Source of the DNA: Enoplolaimus lenunculus
Lineage: Eukaryota > Nematoda > Enoplea > Enoplida > Thoracostomopsidae
DNA length: 64,000 bases
Direction of reading: 5' to 3'
Assembly (NCBI GenBank): GCA_030248215.1
Contig: JASANG010001574.1
Span: 62,001-126,000, forward strand
Position 1 is the first letter of the stretch. Every line of letters starts with the position of its first letter. Positions 9,600 to 20,000 of the stretch are shown piece after piece. The position numbers and the translations under genes are program-made. The notes below the pieces were generated by a model. That model saw only the letters and a list, made by a program, of their open reading frames with translations, was not told where the DNA came from and searched no databases.

Positions 9600-12057
9600 A
9601 TGTTACTCAAAATTTCGCTGACCTTCCTGTTCAGCTTGGTACCATTGATAGAAGTGATATCAGCATCTGGAGCCGTACGGTGTGGACACTACGACCATTT
9701 TGACTACAAGTTTCGTCCAATCCTGGTCCAGCCTGTGAACAAATCCGACATCAAAGACTCAACAAAACGTTGTGGAGAAAAGAAATGTGATTTGATGATT
9801 ACTGTGTTGGGCAACTCGCATTGTCACCGCAGTGGGCATGGATTTGTGAGTTGTTTCTGATCAGTTCTGTAGCGATCTTAATCTGATATCGGAGTTAAAT
9901 TTCTGAAGCGGCATGTAAATATTTGAAATGACATACACAAGACAAAGGCTCAAAATATTCTGAATGTGTGAAAAATATCTCTATGGGGTCTGAGCCTTTT
10001 TTAGCCAGTTTTAGCTACGAGGCCGGAAATGGTATAATTGAAACCGAAAAAGTTTTGATTTCAAGTTTTAAATTTTGAACATGGGCCATCCCTTTGTTTG
10101 GCTTAAGATTACCATCAGTTGTCGATCAGGAAGATTGCTTGTTGAAAGTTGTGACCAGATTCGTCTTAAAATATTAGCTTCGACAGGTCCGAGATGAATT
10201 TAGAAAAGCATTTTGGGAGTAACTGGTTGATATATACCAGGACTAATTCTCCGCTTGAACCCGATTCTTGAACTTATTAAAAACCAAAAAATTGAACTGC
10301 GAACCTATAATTCTTTTCATGAAATTAATTTTCGAAAGGTGTAAAGCATTTCCACTTGCCTATGAACGGAAACTGTCAGTTCTGCTGAATACGATCCTGA
10401 AGACATTGCTACACAGCAGCTTCAACTCCGGATCCAGTCGTAACCATCGTTTGTGGTTGCGCGCATTGAACTACTCTAGGGTCCCGAACAATGGCTGGCC
10501 GAGAGAATTTGGTCTCCTAAAAACTGGCCCTGTTTGGAAATTATGTGAAAATGTCCGCGTGGTCTCCTGTTTTTTGGCACCGTCCCACATAATTAATCTC
10601 ACAATGGAGTGCACTGGCATGCTAAATTGACACAAATTATTCCGTTTCAGCAGTCTATTGGACCTGAAGACTCCAATTCGGTCCGCGGTTCAGAATTTGA
10701 TCCGCTTGAAGCCGGTTGGCGAGAATATGGCGTTGATGGATGGGAAAGATCTAAGCCGTTTAAAATCGAGGTAGCTGGTATAGATTTGTTGTTTTTAGCT
10801 CTCCGTTTTTACTACAGCTACTGCAGTTGGCATTTTAACACAGAGCGGCCTCTGTATAGATCTGGGGCGGACCGTTCTCTCGCGGGACAGCAATAGAGTT
10901 AGCTTACGCTTTGGAGTAATTTTTTGCTTAGGCATAGGCATAGGCTTAGGCTTAGGTTATGTATATGCTTACACTACTCTTACGGCCTCTTCTTTACTTT
11001 GCCCAATAGAGCTAACTGTTTTCCTTTTTTGCATCTCCGCTATGTATGCAATTAATTTGCAGCTGTCGTAAAAACAAGCCGAGTCAAAAATGATTCGCTT
11101 TAATGTAACATATCGGGTGGCAACTGTCACGTTTGCGTTTCGTAATTTGAACATTAATAATTACGTCAGGAAACAAAATTTGGATTTGTAAATATTTATA
11201 AATCCGTCTGGACTTGAAAGTAAACTAATAAAAATGTTAACTTTATCCAAAGTTATAACCTCTCGAAATGAAATTTCGCTTACACCATTCATTGCTTAAC
11301 CCAAGTTTCATATTATTTATTTCAGACGTTACTGGTTCCAATATGGACAAATTCTGTTTAATTTGAATATGTTTCTTGAAACAAAAAATAGACAAAATTT
11401 TAGTTAATTTTTGTGGTTCTTTTAAATTTGCGATGACGACAGGATTTGGCGTACACTATAAATTCAAATGAGTTGATTTAATCAATTCAGCTAGCGACTT
11501 GGTTATTTCTGAATTAGCATCAGTCAACATTAACTCACTCTGAGTTGAGTTGATTTTCACTCTGAGTTGAATTGACTCTGGGTGAGTTGATTAATTAACT
11601 CAGACTGAATTGAATCAACTCAAAATTCTGAGTTCTGACAGTCCTAACTCAGACTGAGCGATTCAACTCATTCTGAGTTAAAATCAACTCACTGAAATTT
11701 ACAGGGTAGCTCAGACAATCTTTTGTTCGCAAATATCAAACGACATTTTCGTTTTTCTGTGAAAACCGAAACCTTTATTGGAAATTATATATACTCACCC
11801 GAAATGAAATCCTGATTGCGTCAGTGACAACAAGGTAAAATTCATATTGTTATGCATTTGAAATGCTATTTGCTTTCGGGTTTTGCAAATTTTAGGTTTG
11901 CGATGACGACAGTTTCTGGCGTGGACCAAATGATCATTTGTTCACGATTGAAAAACGTCGACTACGTCACGGATGCCATCAGTACGTTCATCGGGATCAC
12001 CACAAAACCAATCCATGGATGATGAAATACGAGCTGTGTTGTCGGGCACATAATTGA
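9600..12057 (+). CDS. small secreted cysteine-rich protein, 3 exons
   Basis: Exons 9600-9845, 10651-10770 and 11896-12057 join in phase 0 to give 175 residues. Acceptors are TTCCGTTTCAG and GCAAATTTTAG; donors are gtgagt and gtagct. Residues 1-22 form a clear signal peptide (MLLKISLTFLFSLVPL at its start), so the product should be secreted. The mature part has eight cysteines (28, 58, 63, 75, 124, 149, 170, 171), enough for four disulfides, and is rich in His, Asp and Arg, especially in exon 3 (QYVHRDHHKTNPW). I recognise no family and propose no function. The short length, signal peptide and paired cysteines would fit an extracellular ligand, matrix or defence protein. A decayed copy of exon 3 lies in intron 2, and a 47-bp minisatellite starts about 55 bp after the stop, so it probably falls in or next to the 3' UTR. 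No clear AATAAA was seen nearby. Confidence 0.75.
10847..11003 (+). mobile_element. TTAGGC-core MITE (GGCC family) in intron 2
   Basis: Begins GGCCTCTGTATAGATCTGGG, has the TTAGGC core and the end motif ATATGCTTACACTACTCTTA. It sits 76 bp after the exon 2 donor of the secreted-protein gene. Confidence 0.7.
11424..11750 (+). pseudogene. relic of a duplicated exon 3, split by a MITE
   Basis: Positions 11424-11453 read AATTTGCGATGACGACAGG and onward, nearly identical to the start of true exon 3 at 11896 (GTTTGCGATGACGACAGTTT). The acceptor AG is lost (TTTAAATTTG instead of TTTAGGTTTG). After the inserted MITE, 11709-11750 resumes a diverged version of the rest of the exon (ATCTTTTGTTCGCAAATATC against ATCATTTGTTCACGATTGAA). 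An ancestral tandem exon copy has therefore decayed. Confidence 0.65.
11454..11706. mobile_element. fold-back MITE (CACTGTAAATT family) inside the exon relic
   Basis: CACTATAAATTCAAATGAG at the left and ATTTACAGGG at the right, with a TA on each side (11452-11453 and 11707-11708). Same interior as the copy at 7053. Confidence 0.75.
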
Positions 12058-12111
12058 ACTTTAACCTGAACCGAACACCAGAGTCAAGAAATTAGTTGAT
12101 TTTCAATAATT

Positions 12112-12566
12112 AGGTTTGATTTAAGCAGTAAAATAGCGGTTAATTTAATTCAAAAATTAGGTTTGATTTAAGCAGTAAAATAATGGTTAATTTAATTAGA
12201 AAATTAGGTTTGATTTAAGCAGTAAAATAGCGGTTAATTTAATTCAAAACATAGGTTTGATTTAAGCAGTAAAATAATTAATTTAATTCAAAACATAGGT
12301 TTGATTTATGCAGTAAAATAATGGTTAATTTAATTAGAAAATTAGGTTTGATTTAAGCAGTAAAATAGCGGTTAATTTAATTCAAAACATAGGTTTGATT
12401 TAAGCAGTAAAATAATTGTTAATTTAATTCAAAACATAGGTTTGATTTATGCAGTAAAATAATGGTTAATTTAATTAGAAAATTAGGTTTGATTTAAGCA
12501 GTAAAATAATGGTAAATTTAATTAGAAAATTAGGTTTGATTTAAGCAGTAAAATAATGGTTATTAA
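12112..12566 (+). repeat. 47-bp minisatellite after the secreted-protein gene
   Basis: About ten head-to-tail copies of a 47-bp unit containing AGGTTTGATTTAAGCAGTAA, then AATTTAATT. Units alternate between variants with AATAGCGG and AATAATGG, and some are slightly shorter. AT-rich and free of spacers, so not a CRISPR array. It starts about 55 bp after the stop codon. Confidence 0.85.
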
Positions 12567-12589
12567 ATGGTTCTTGGCTTTTATGAAAT

Positions 12590-12740
12590 TTTCTCTCACA
12601 TTAAACTTAAGGCTCAGCTTCAGTGCTAAGGCTGAGTAAAACGCTTAGACACAGGTTTACACTTAGGTAGGTTTTTTATAAACCTATACATAAGCCTAAA
12701 ACTATAAGTTCTGAGCCTGAGCCTAAGCCCCGTTAAGGAG
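12590..12740. repeat. degraded TTAGGC-core element
   Basis: Scattered CTTAGG / CCTAAG hexamers in both orientations without recognisable GGCC ends. Confidence 0.45.
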
Positions 12741-12888
12741 AAACTGTTCAAAAGCGCGTTTATTTCTATTACCAAGATTATTTGAAGCTGGTGTATACTT
12801 AAGCTTAATGCTCATGTTTTCATTTTGAATCTGAAAATTGACACTTATATTGAGTCAAATATTTCGTGCCACAAATTATTAGCGTAGT

Positions 12889-13331
12889 GTAGTGACCCGA
12901 ACTTGAGGGGGAACTGATATTTATTTGACCTCTCGAGAGGGTTCCCCCTGTTATTTGGTTACCGACTGTTATTTATTTTCAACCTGCCCTATGCCACCTT
13001 TCGTTACAGAAATATATCGGGTATGGCAACTATCCGGTAAATAAAACGTTTTTGCCTTGCATCAAAAGCTTGAGCGATAATGCAAGATTGTACATTGGAA
13101 TCTTACTTTCAAAACTTAAGTACACTTTAAAGTTTCGAACTCAACTTTATTTGGTCCTGCAGTCATTTATGCGCTACAATTAGAGATAATTGACATCTAT
13201 GGTCTCTAATTTGGGTTTAGGGACTCTATCTGCTTACGGACTCTTATTAGAGATGCGGACTCCTATTGATTGGGACTCGAAATGGGAACTCTCTTTCTTA
13301 TTATCACCCACCCTCTTATTCGGGTCACCAC
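12889..13331 (+). mobile_element. GTAGTGACCCG-ended MITE, full length
   Basis: Left end GTAGTGACCCGAACTTGAGG and right end CCTCTTATTCGGGTCACCAC are inverted. At 443 bp it is one of the reference copies of the family. The only ORFs are short and unsupported. Confidence 0.85.
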
Positions 13332-13464
13332 AGTGCTACATAATACAGCTAGTAAGTCGTACAATCTCCGGCAAAGTTTTTGCAGGAGGTCAAGGCGACC
13401 GCGGTGTGAAATTTTTTGTATTTACATGAAATTGTTCCTTTCAGCGAGATGCGTTGCAAAAAAA

Positions 13465-13532
13465 TTAGCCTAAACCTGATTGTTCAATTGCAGTCCCGCA
13501 AAAAAACGTTCCGCCCCCGATATTTACATGGA
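13465..13532 (-). mobile_element. fragment of a TTAGGC-core MITE
   Basis: Only the end containing TTGCAGTCCCGC and AACGTTCCGCCCCCGATA is preserved. Confidence 0.6.
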
Positions 13533-14089
13533 CGCTTCCTGGTGTGAACCGTTCGATTAAAATTTTGCGGTACTTACACTATAAATTCAAGAAAATTTCT
13601 TGAGAAACTTTTAGTTCAGTAAACTATCACAGCTGAAAGAATTGAAAAATTTAAATTTACTTAAAATTAAATATAACAAGCAGTCTCTAAAAGCGGCAAT
13701 GAAGACGGGGTAAATAAAACAAATATAGGATAAATTTTCCGAAAATACTATATTCTTCACGTAGTCTATTGAGTTTATAGCAACAATAGACAATTAATGT
13801 GGCTCAGTGGGTTGTCGTCAAGTTTGTTAAACAATTCTCATTAGCCTGTCCGCTCCCAAGAATGCAGCTTCGATAGCTAATCAGAAATCTGTTTCTCGTC
13901 TTGTAGTAACGTTTAACTGCCCGTTATTTCAAAACTTCGTTCAGAGCCTAAGTTGTTCCAAACAGCTTCAAGCGTTACATTTATCGCGTAAGCCTTTCAG
14001 CTACAATCTACTGAAATTTTATGGACGCAGTTTAACCTGAAATTTTGCAAGCTACAATTTTAGTAACATGTGACTAAGTCACAAGAGTT

Positions 14090-14285
14090 CACTGCAAAAA
14101 ATGGTGAGTCAAATTGACTCTCTCCGAAGCTTTTCCTGACTACACAAACTCAGTCAAAATTCGACTCCACCCGAGTCAAATTCGACTCAATTTGACTCTG
14201 GCGGAGTCGAATTTTAACTCAGTTTGTGTACTCAGAAAAAGTCTATTTAGGAAAGAGTGAATTTGACTCACCATTTTTTGCAGTG
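14090..14285. mobile_element. palindromic MITE (CACTGCAAAAAATGGTGAG termini)
   Basis: The two halves are near-complete inverted copies built on GAGTCAAATTGACTC and GACTACACAAACTCAG. Right flank TA; the left TA is mutated to TT. Three sister copies lie at 39576, 39985 and 53709. Confidence 0.8.
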
Positions 14286-14439
14286 TAGGATTAGAATTAA
14301 TTACTGTTTCCTACTGATACTGTCACTAAAGTTCTGTAATTACTGTTGGCTAAAACTTTGACTGAATTATTTTTTATTTAGAATTTGAATTTCTGTTTAA
14401 AATGCAAATCATTTTTCGTGCGTCCTACTTGTTAAGTTT

Positions 14440-14700
14440 TTGCATACGACTTTTAAAGTTTTTAATTTAAAAATAAAATATGCAAAAACAATATCAGTCA
14501 AGGATAAGAAACAAACTGTTGACAAGCAGTCATTGAGTAAAATACCGAAACGGATAGTGACCAAAATACGCCAAATGGCGAGAAATGACCGTTTTTGCAG
14601 TCTTAATATAACTAGGGATCCAAATAAGTTTCCGTCAATAATTGAGAGGATGAGACTTTCATTGATACATCTTAGGCGGAACACTTTATTAAATCTTTGA
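14440..14700 (+). CDS. possible orphan exon, unknown
   Basis: An open stretch ending in a stop encodes a Lys/Arg-rich segment (for example RIVTKIRQMARNDRFCSLNI). The composition is more protein-like than most ORFs here and could be a terminal exon or an old gene fragment. No family is recognised and no convincing splice partner was found. Confidence 0.2.
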   Translation: MHTTFKVFNLKIKYAKTISVKDKKQTVDKQSLSKIPKRIVTKIRQMARNDRFCSLNITRDPNKFPSIIERMRLSLIHLRRNTLLNL

Positions 14701-14785
14701 ATGAAACATTTAAAATTTGAAAACAGTCCTACAGTTTGTACAAATGACCAGAAAAAACAATACAACGTGATAGCGATTTTCACCG

Positions 14786-15835
14786 AAAACTAATATTTCG
14801 TCGCAGCCAGAAAAAATTAACCTCTAGCACCTAAATCAACCGTCTTGTCGATTCGGCTCCGCCAACCCACCAGGACAAAATGGTACACAAATAAATCATA
14901 TTCGAAAATGTGTAGTGTGCTGTGGATTAGTGTTTTACATATATACAAAGTACAAATGTACATTGTGCATGTACATAAAAATATGCAAATCACCTTGATG
15001 GTAAACACGACAAGATCAAAAATAGGTTTTGCAAAATCAGGGAGGACAAATAGGGCATATTTAAGGGGGTCACTTATGAATTAACCCTCGAAAAATTTCA
15101 GTTCTTTTCCATCTTGTTTAAAGCAGAATTTTAGCAACTTTCATTTACCCTATAAAACCAAAATTTCATTAAGTAAGCTAGAATTACCGCTTTTTCTTTT
15201 TGCAAATTTGGTAAAATTTACACCCCGAAACATTAACTGCTTTTAATAGAGACGGCCTCCAGGCCGTCTCAAAAAAATTTTGCAAACGGTTGCTTCCTAT
15301 AACTATAAACTAAATATCTATACGCCCGCAGCATCTAGAGAGGGACTTAAAAGTAAAATAATTGAGAGGTAATATAAAATTCCGATCGCAAATGTTAAGA
15401 ACTAAAGAAATCGAATTTTAAACTCAGATGTAAAAGATTCATTTATGAAACGGATCCTCAAAAACCGCAAATAAAATAAAATTTCATTTTACATAAAATA
15501 ATAGGTACTATGAAATTATCTAGCAATTAGGTTTGGTCGCGGTATACATATATACATATATAGGGCATAACTTCGTATAAAAAAGTTTTTTTCGAGCTTT
15601 ATAAGTTAAAATGTTATTCTATAGCCGGTAAAAGTACTCTATTTCTTGCCCTTCCGGAGATTTAGGAGAGGTTATCCCTCTATCTCATACGCTGTATACA
15701 CCTCTGTCAAAAAGTATGGTTTAATATAGAAAATAAAAAATTAAGTAGTAACGCGCAGGTGACGGTCATCGAAACAATGTGATTCTAAATAGCACGAACC
15801 AACGTTTACTGGTTGCATTATACTTGTCGTGCGGC
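14786..15835. other. intergenic, no gene recognised
   Basis: AT-rich sequence with one 22-bp perfect stem-loop, GAGACGGCCT-CC-AGGCCGTCTC, at 15249-15270 followed by seven A residues, and a short TATACATATA stretch near 15545. Confidence 0.5.
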
Positions 15836-15918
15836 ACCGGCCGTCCCCGTCCGCCAAGTCCGTCACTACACGGTATCGTACGTGAGTTATTTGCGCACGA
15901 TATTGCACGGTGACGGTC
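15836..15918. mobile_element. CGTACGG palindromic element, left arm and centre
   Basis: Contains the family centre CGTATCGTACGTGAGTT-type sequence seen at 3630, immediately before the minisatellite that repeats the opposite arm. Confidence 0.65.
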
Positions 15919-16666
15919 GGCGCCGTACGGCTGACGGACGGTGACGAACGGCACCTGTCGGGTGATGGACGGCGCCGTACGGCTGACGGACGGTGACGAA
16001 CGGCACCTGTCGGGTGATGGACGGCGCCGTACGGCTGACGGACGGTGACGAACGGCACCTGTCGGGTGATGGACGGCGCCGTACGGCTGACGGACGGTGA
16101 CGAACGGCACCTGTCGGGTGATGGACGGCGCCGTACGGCTGACGGACGGTGACGAACGGCACCTGTCGGGTGATGGACGGCGCCGTACGGCTGACGGACG
16201 GTGACGAACGGCACCTGTCGGGTGATGGACGGCGCCGTACGGCTGACGGACGGTGACGAACGGCACCTGTCGGGTGATGGACGGCGCCGTACGGCTGACG
16301 GACGGTGACGAACGGCACCTGTCGGGTGATGGACGGCGCCGTACGGCTGACGGACGGTGACGAACGGCACCTGTCGGGTGATGGACGGCGCCGTACGGCT
16401 GACGGACGGTGACGAACGGCACCTGTCGGGTGACGGACGGCGCCGTACGGCTGACGGACGGTGACGAACGGCACCTGTCCGGTGATGGACGGCGCCGTAC
16501 GGCTGACGGACGGTGACGAACGGCACCTGTCGGGTGATGGACGGCGCCGTACGGCTGACGGACGGTGACGAACGGCACCTGTCGGGTGATGGACGGCGCC
16601 GTACGGCTGACGGACGGTGACGAACGGCACCTGTCGGGTGATGGACGGCGCCGTACGGCTGACGGA
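15919..16666. repeat. 52-bp CpG-rich minisatellite, about 14.4 copies
   Basis: The unit is 52 bp, starting GGTGACGAACGGCACCTGTC and ending GGCTGACGGAC, with nine CpG per unit. Copies are almost identical; I saw two single-base variants (near 16433 and 16480). Because 52 is one more than a multiple of three and no stop occurs, all three minus-strand frames stay open and produce long repetitive ORFs that are not genes. The unit matches one arm of the dispersed CGTACGG element, so the array probably grew from it. Confidence 0.9.
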
Positions 16667-17031
16667 AGCTCAGCAAACAGTTTAAATCAATATAGCAATT
16701 TGCAATAAAACTGATTCCATAAATTTTATTTTACACGTCAACGAAATCACACAGTTATAAATTTTATAGACATATTATCATTCGTCGATCCGTAATAGTG
16801 GTAATCAAGCCCGTAGCTAACTCCACAAGCATGAACGAGACACAAAATATTCCAGAGTGACCACTTATGCTGAGGTTTTACATAATTTTTGACCTAAAAT
16901 AAAACTTTTTCAACGTTCCAAAATTTTTGCTATAAATGCCAAGCCCCTATTCCTTTTTGAGATTTAAAATTTTTCTTTTGGTGACTAAGCGCCCGACGTG
17001 ATCTGTTTCTGGCTACGAGGACTCTTAATAT

Positions 17032-20000
17032 CTACTGAATCAACGGTTGAGCACTGTCGCTTCCGTCCGATTCACCAACACTCGACACTTGACCTTGCGT
17101 TTCAATACCACCCCCAGGCAATTGACCATCATGATTTCGTTCCCGATGACTCAACCAAAGCGCTTTGACAATTTCAGTACAAATGACGTCTCCTGCGTTC
17201 GCACTCACCAGTCGCATTACGAATACCCCGTCCGGCCGAAGACGGCTCCGGGTAAACTTTTTCACCTCCTCGTACTTGTACATAAACGGATCACCCACTG
17301 CAAGCGAGAGCGAACGAGCAGTTTTGATGTATTTTTCGACGAAATGAACTCGGCTAACTGAAAGTATTGCTAGGAGCTTTTAGACAAAAACCTATTGTCT
17401 TTAAAGACAATACCTAAAAATTTGTTCCATTGTAGCCGGACAGTAATAGAAAACATGTCTTATAACTAAGTACAGCACGTATCGTCAGCTAATGATGGGT
17501 TTACAAACAAGCGAACTGGTGCAGCTACGAATTTCAAAATTTGGATAGAAATAGGCAGTATCACATGTCAAAAACGTGTTCCACATTCTAAGGCGCCATT
17601 TTTTTATATCTCAAAGATTCAGCTATTGCCAACTCGTGATCGGGGGCTACATACGTTTGAGAAGACGGGCATAAATATAACTTTTCAAAGCGTAAGCTTG
17701 GCCTAAAATATTGGATGGAGGTAGGTACGGAATATGGACCCCTCTAGGAATTATAGACGCGCTGATTTCAACGGTGCCATTTTTAGCGCTGCAGGGTCCC
17801 CGGTTAAATAGTTATGACCCTTTCAATTTTAACTTTTTAGCATATAAAACATGTAAAAACAGCAATCAGATTTGTCTAAGGAATATCCTGGTTTCTTATA
17901 TTTTACGAACATGTTACTGATGGATACTTCATGTTCCAATCTGTTTGTGTTTGCGCTATAATTTCGAGGCCCATAACTTTTGAACCATTGGTCATCCGCC
18001 ACAAAAATGGCACCGCTGAATTCAGCTCATCGAAATCTATAGGACGGACCACTTTTTACAAAATCCTAGGGGGTCCAGATTCCGTGCTTCCGCCAAACAT
18101 TGTATTCTTGAAAGAAATGCTTTATATATACACAAATTTTATTTTAAACATTTCCTACATTAATATTTTTTATTTTATGCTAAATGTACGAAGCTAAGAT
18201 TTCAGTCGCGGAACTTTCCGTTGGGAAGCGGTTACCATAGTTAATCGAACGCAAGAGTTTGACTCATGACCCTGACGGCGACAATTATACGTCTTGTTGA
18301 GAATTTGCATTGCTCATATGCTTATGAATTGTTAAATAGAATACTGGGCTTGTAAGGTGAAAACATAGAGAGGACTTGTGATTAGACTTATATATAAGTT
18401 TAGTTTGCTAAATTGGTAAAATGCAGGTAAGCGCTTAAAATATTGCTTAAGCTTTAATTTGAAAGTAATTGCGCCTCTTGATTATTGCATTAAAAACTGC
18501 TTTTGCGATGCTATGCGAGCACTGTTCTGTAACGATTGCAGTTTTTTAATATTTACAATTTTTGTTTCAAAAATTAAAATGAAAAAACTAAAAACAAATT
18601 GAAAAAAGTTGCCAAACGTCCAAGAACTCACCCTAAGACTAGGCCTAAGCCTAAGATTTAGTTCAAGTGCATTTCAGATTTAATCTCTGTTTAAACCAAA
18701 ACCTAGTCCTAAAGCCTTAACCTCAGCCCAAGCTTACGCGGAAGCCTATGTGTAAAAGTAACGCCTCATCCTTAACCGTAGCTTTAAGCCAAAGCCTTGA
18801 AATCAAAAAATGTCTGAATCCCAGAATCCCACCGCAAACAAGGATTATCAATTGTTTTGCGGGGATGATGGGATTTTGGGACGGCAGTAATGTGCTCATG
18901 GGACAGGTATAAAGTCAAGCATTGTTTGTGGTATACAAGCTGAAATAGTGATTGTATATCTTCTATCGAAGTATCGGGAAGGCGGGGAAAATGGCGCGTT
19001 TACATGCCTAATTAACTTCATTGCTCCCAAAAAACTTTTACTTGAAGGTGCACTCTTCTGAAACAAAATACTGGCGCTGTGTTGCCGATGTTAAAATATG
19101 TTGCTTACCAGGCAGTAATCAACGTCGTCAAAAGTAATGCTGGATCGTCTCCGGCCTGTGGCCAACTCACCTTGCAAGTGGGGGGGAGCTAAAAAATTTT
19201 GAGAAGGGGCATACAAGGGTTTTCGTTGACTTGCTAGTAAGATGCAAAATTTTGTGAAGAGGTAAAATTTCTGCCACGGGTGATGAGTGCCCCCCTTGTC
19301 TACGGGCCGGGATTCGCTGCCGCAACTAACCTGGACTGAAACTGACGTACATCCACCAGAGCAAGTTCAGTAAAGAAAGAATTGCAACGATCAAAAACCA
19401 CCACCAAAGAAACAAATATATCTTTTCATTGAACATATTAATCATAAGCACACACTGAACACTGTAACGTCTTGTTGTGCCCAATCCCCTGATCTGAAAC
19501 AGTAAAGAGCGTTTGGCTTTGCAGAAGTGCAGTCATATGCAACCAGCGTAGGTGTTTGGTTGCTAAATAGCTTAGCAATAACACTCTTGTACAGTAGAGT
19601 AAAAGCCGCCGGGGGGGTGGTCTCGCGTAAGGGCCTTTAATACTGATTGGCGTTACGAATGCCAAGACACTCTTAAGTGATTAAGTCAAATTCTCGCTGT
19701 TTCATCAGGTTCACAAGCATCGAATCTGTTGCGTTACGCAAATGATTTTAAGTCAAAAATTGTATTCTTTATATCTCAAAAACAGACCGGTGAATTGCAC
19801 GAAGGACTTGGTCAATCAAAAAAGCGTCAGCAATTCACACGAGGCCACGATTGGGGTCGGAGAAGCAACCACGCATACTGTCCATTTTGGGGGCCACCCC
19901 GAAAAGGGTCTCTTTCCTAACAAGATTTTAAACAAAAATATTAAAAAATATCATCGGAAAGTGCAGCTACCCCGGAATGTTTGGGGGCCCAACTCTAGAG

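Noticed and set aside
10268-10630. Plus-strand ORF of 120 codons inside intron 1 of the secreted-protein gene
   Set aside because: It lies between two well-supported exons, in a different frame, with no family features.
12112-12566. CRISPR-like array
   Set aside because: Units are contiguous without distinct spacers, and the genome is eukaryotic.
15249-15270. Stem-loop followed by A run as a bacterial-type terminator
   Set aside because: This is eukaryotic DNA with no gene ending there; the palindrome is more likely a repeat remnant.
15741-16676. Long minus-strand ORFs (up to 311 codons) rich in Pro, Arg, Ser
   Set aside because: They arise because a 52-bp tandem repeat without stops is open in all three frames; the same peptide appears in every frame.
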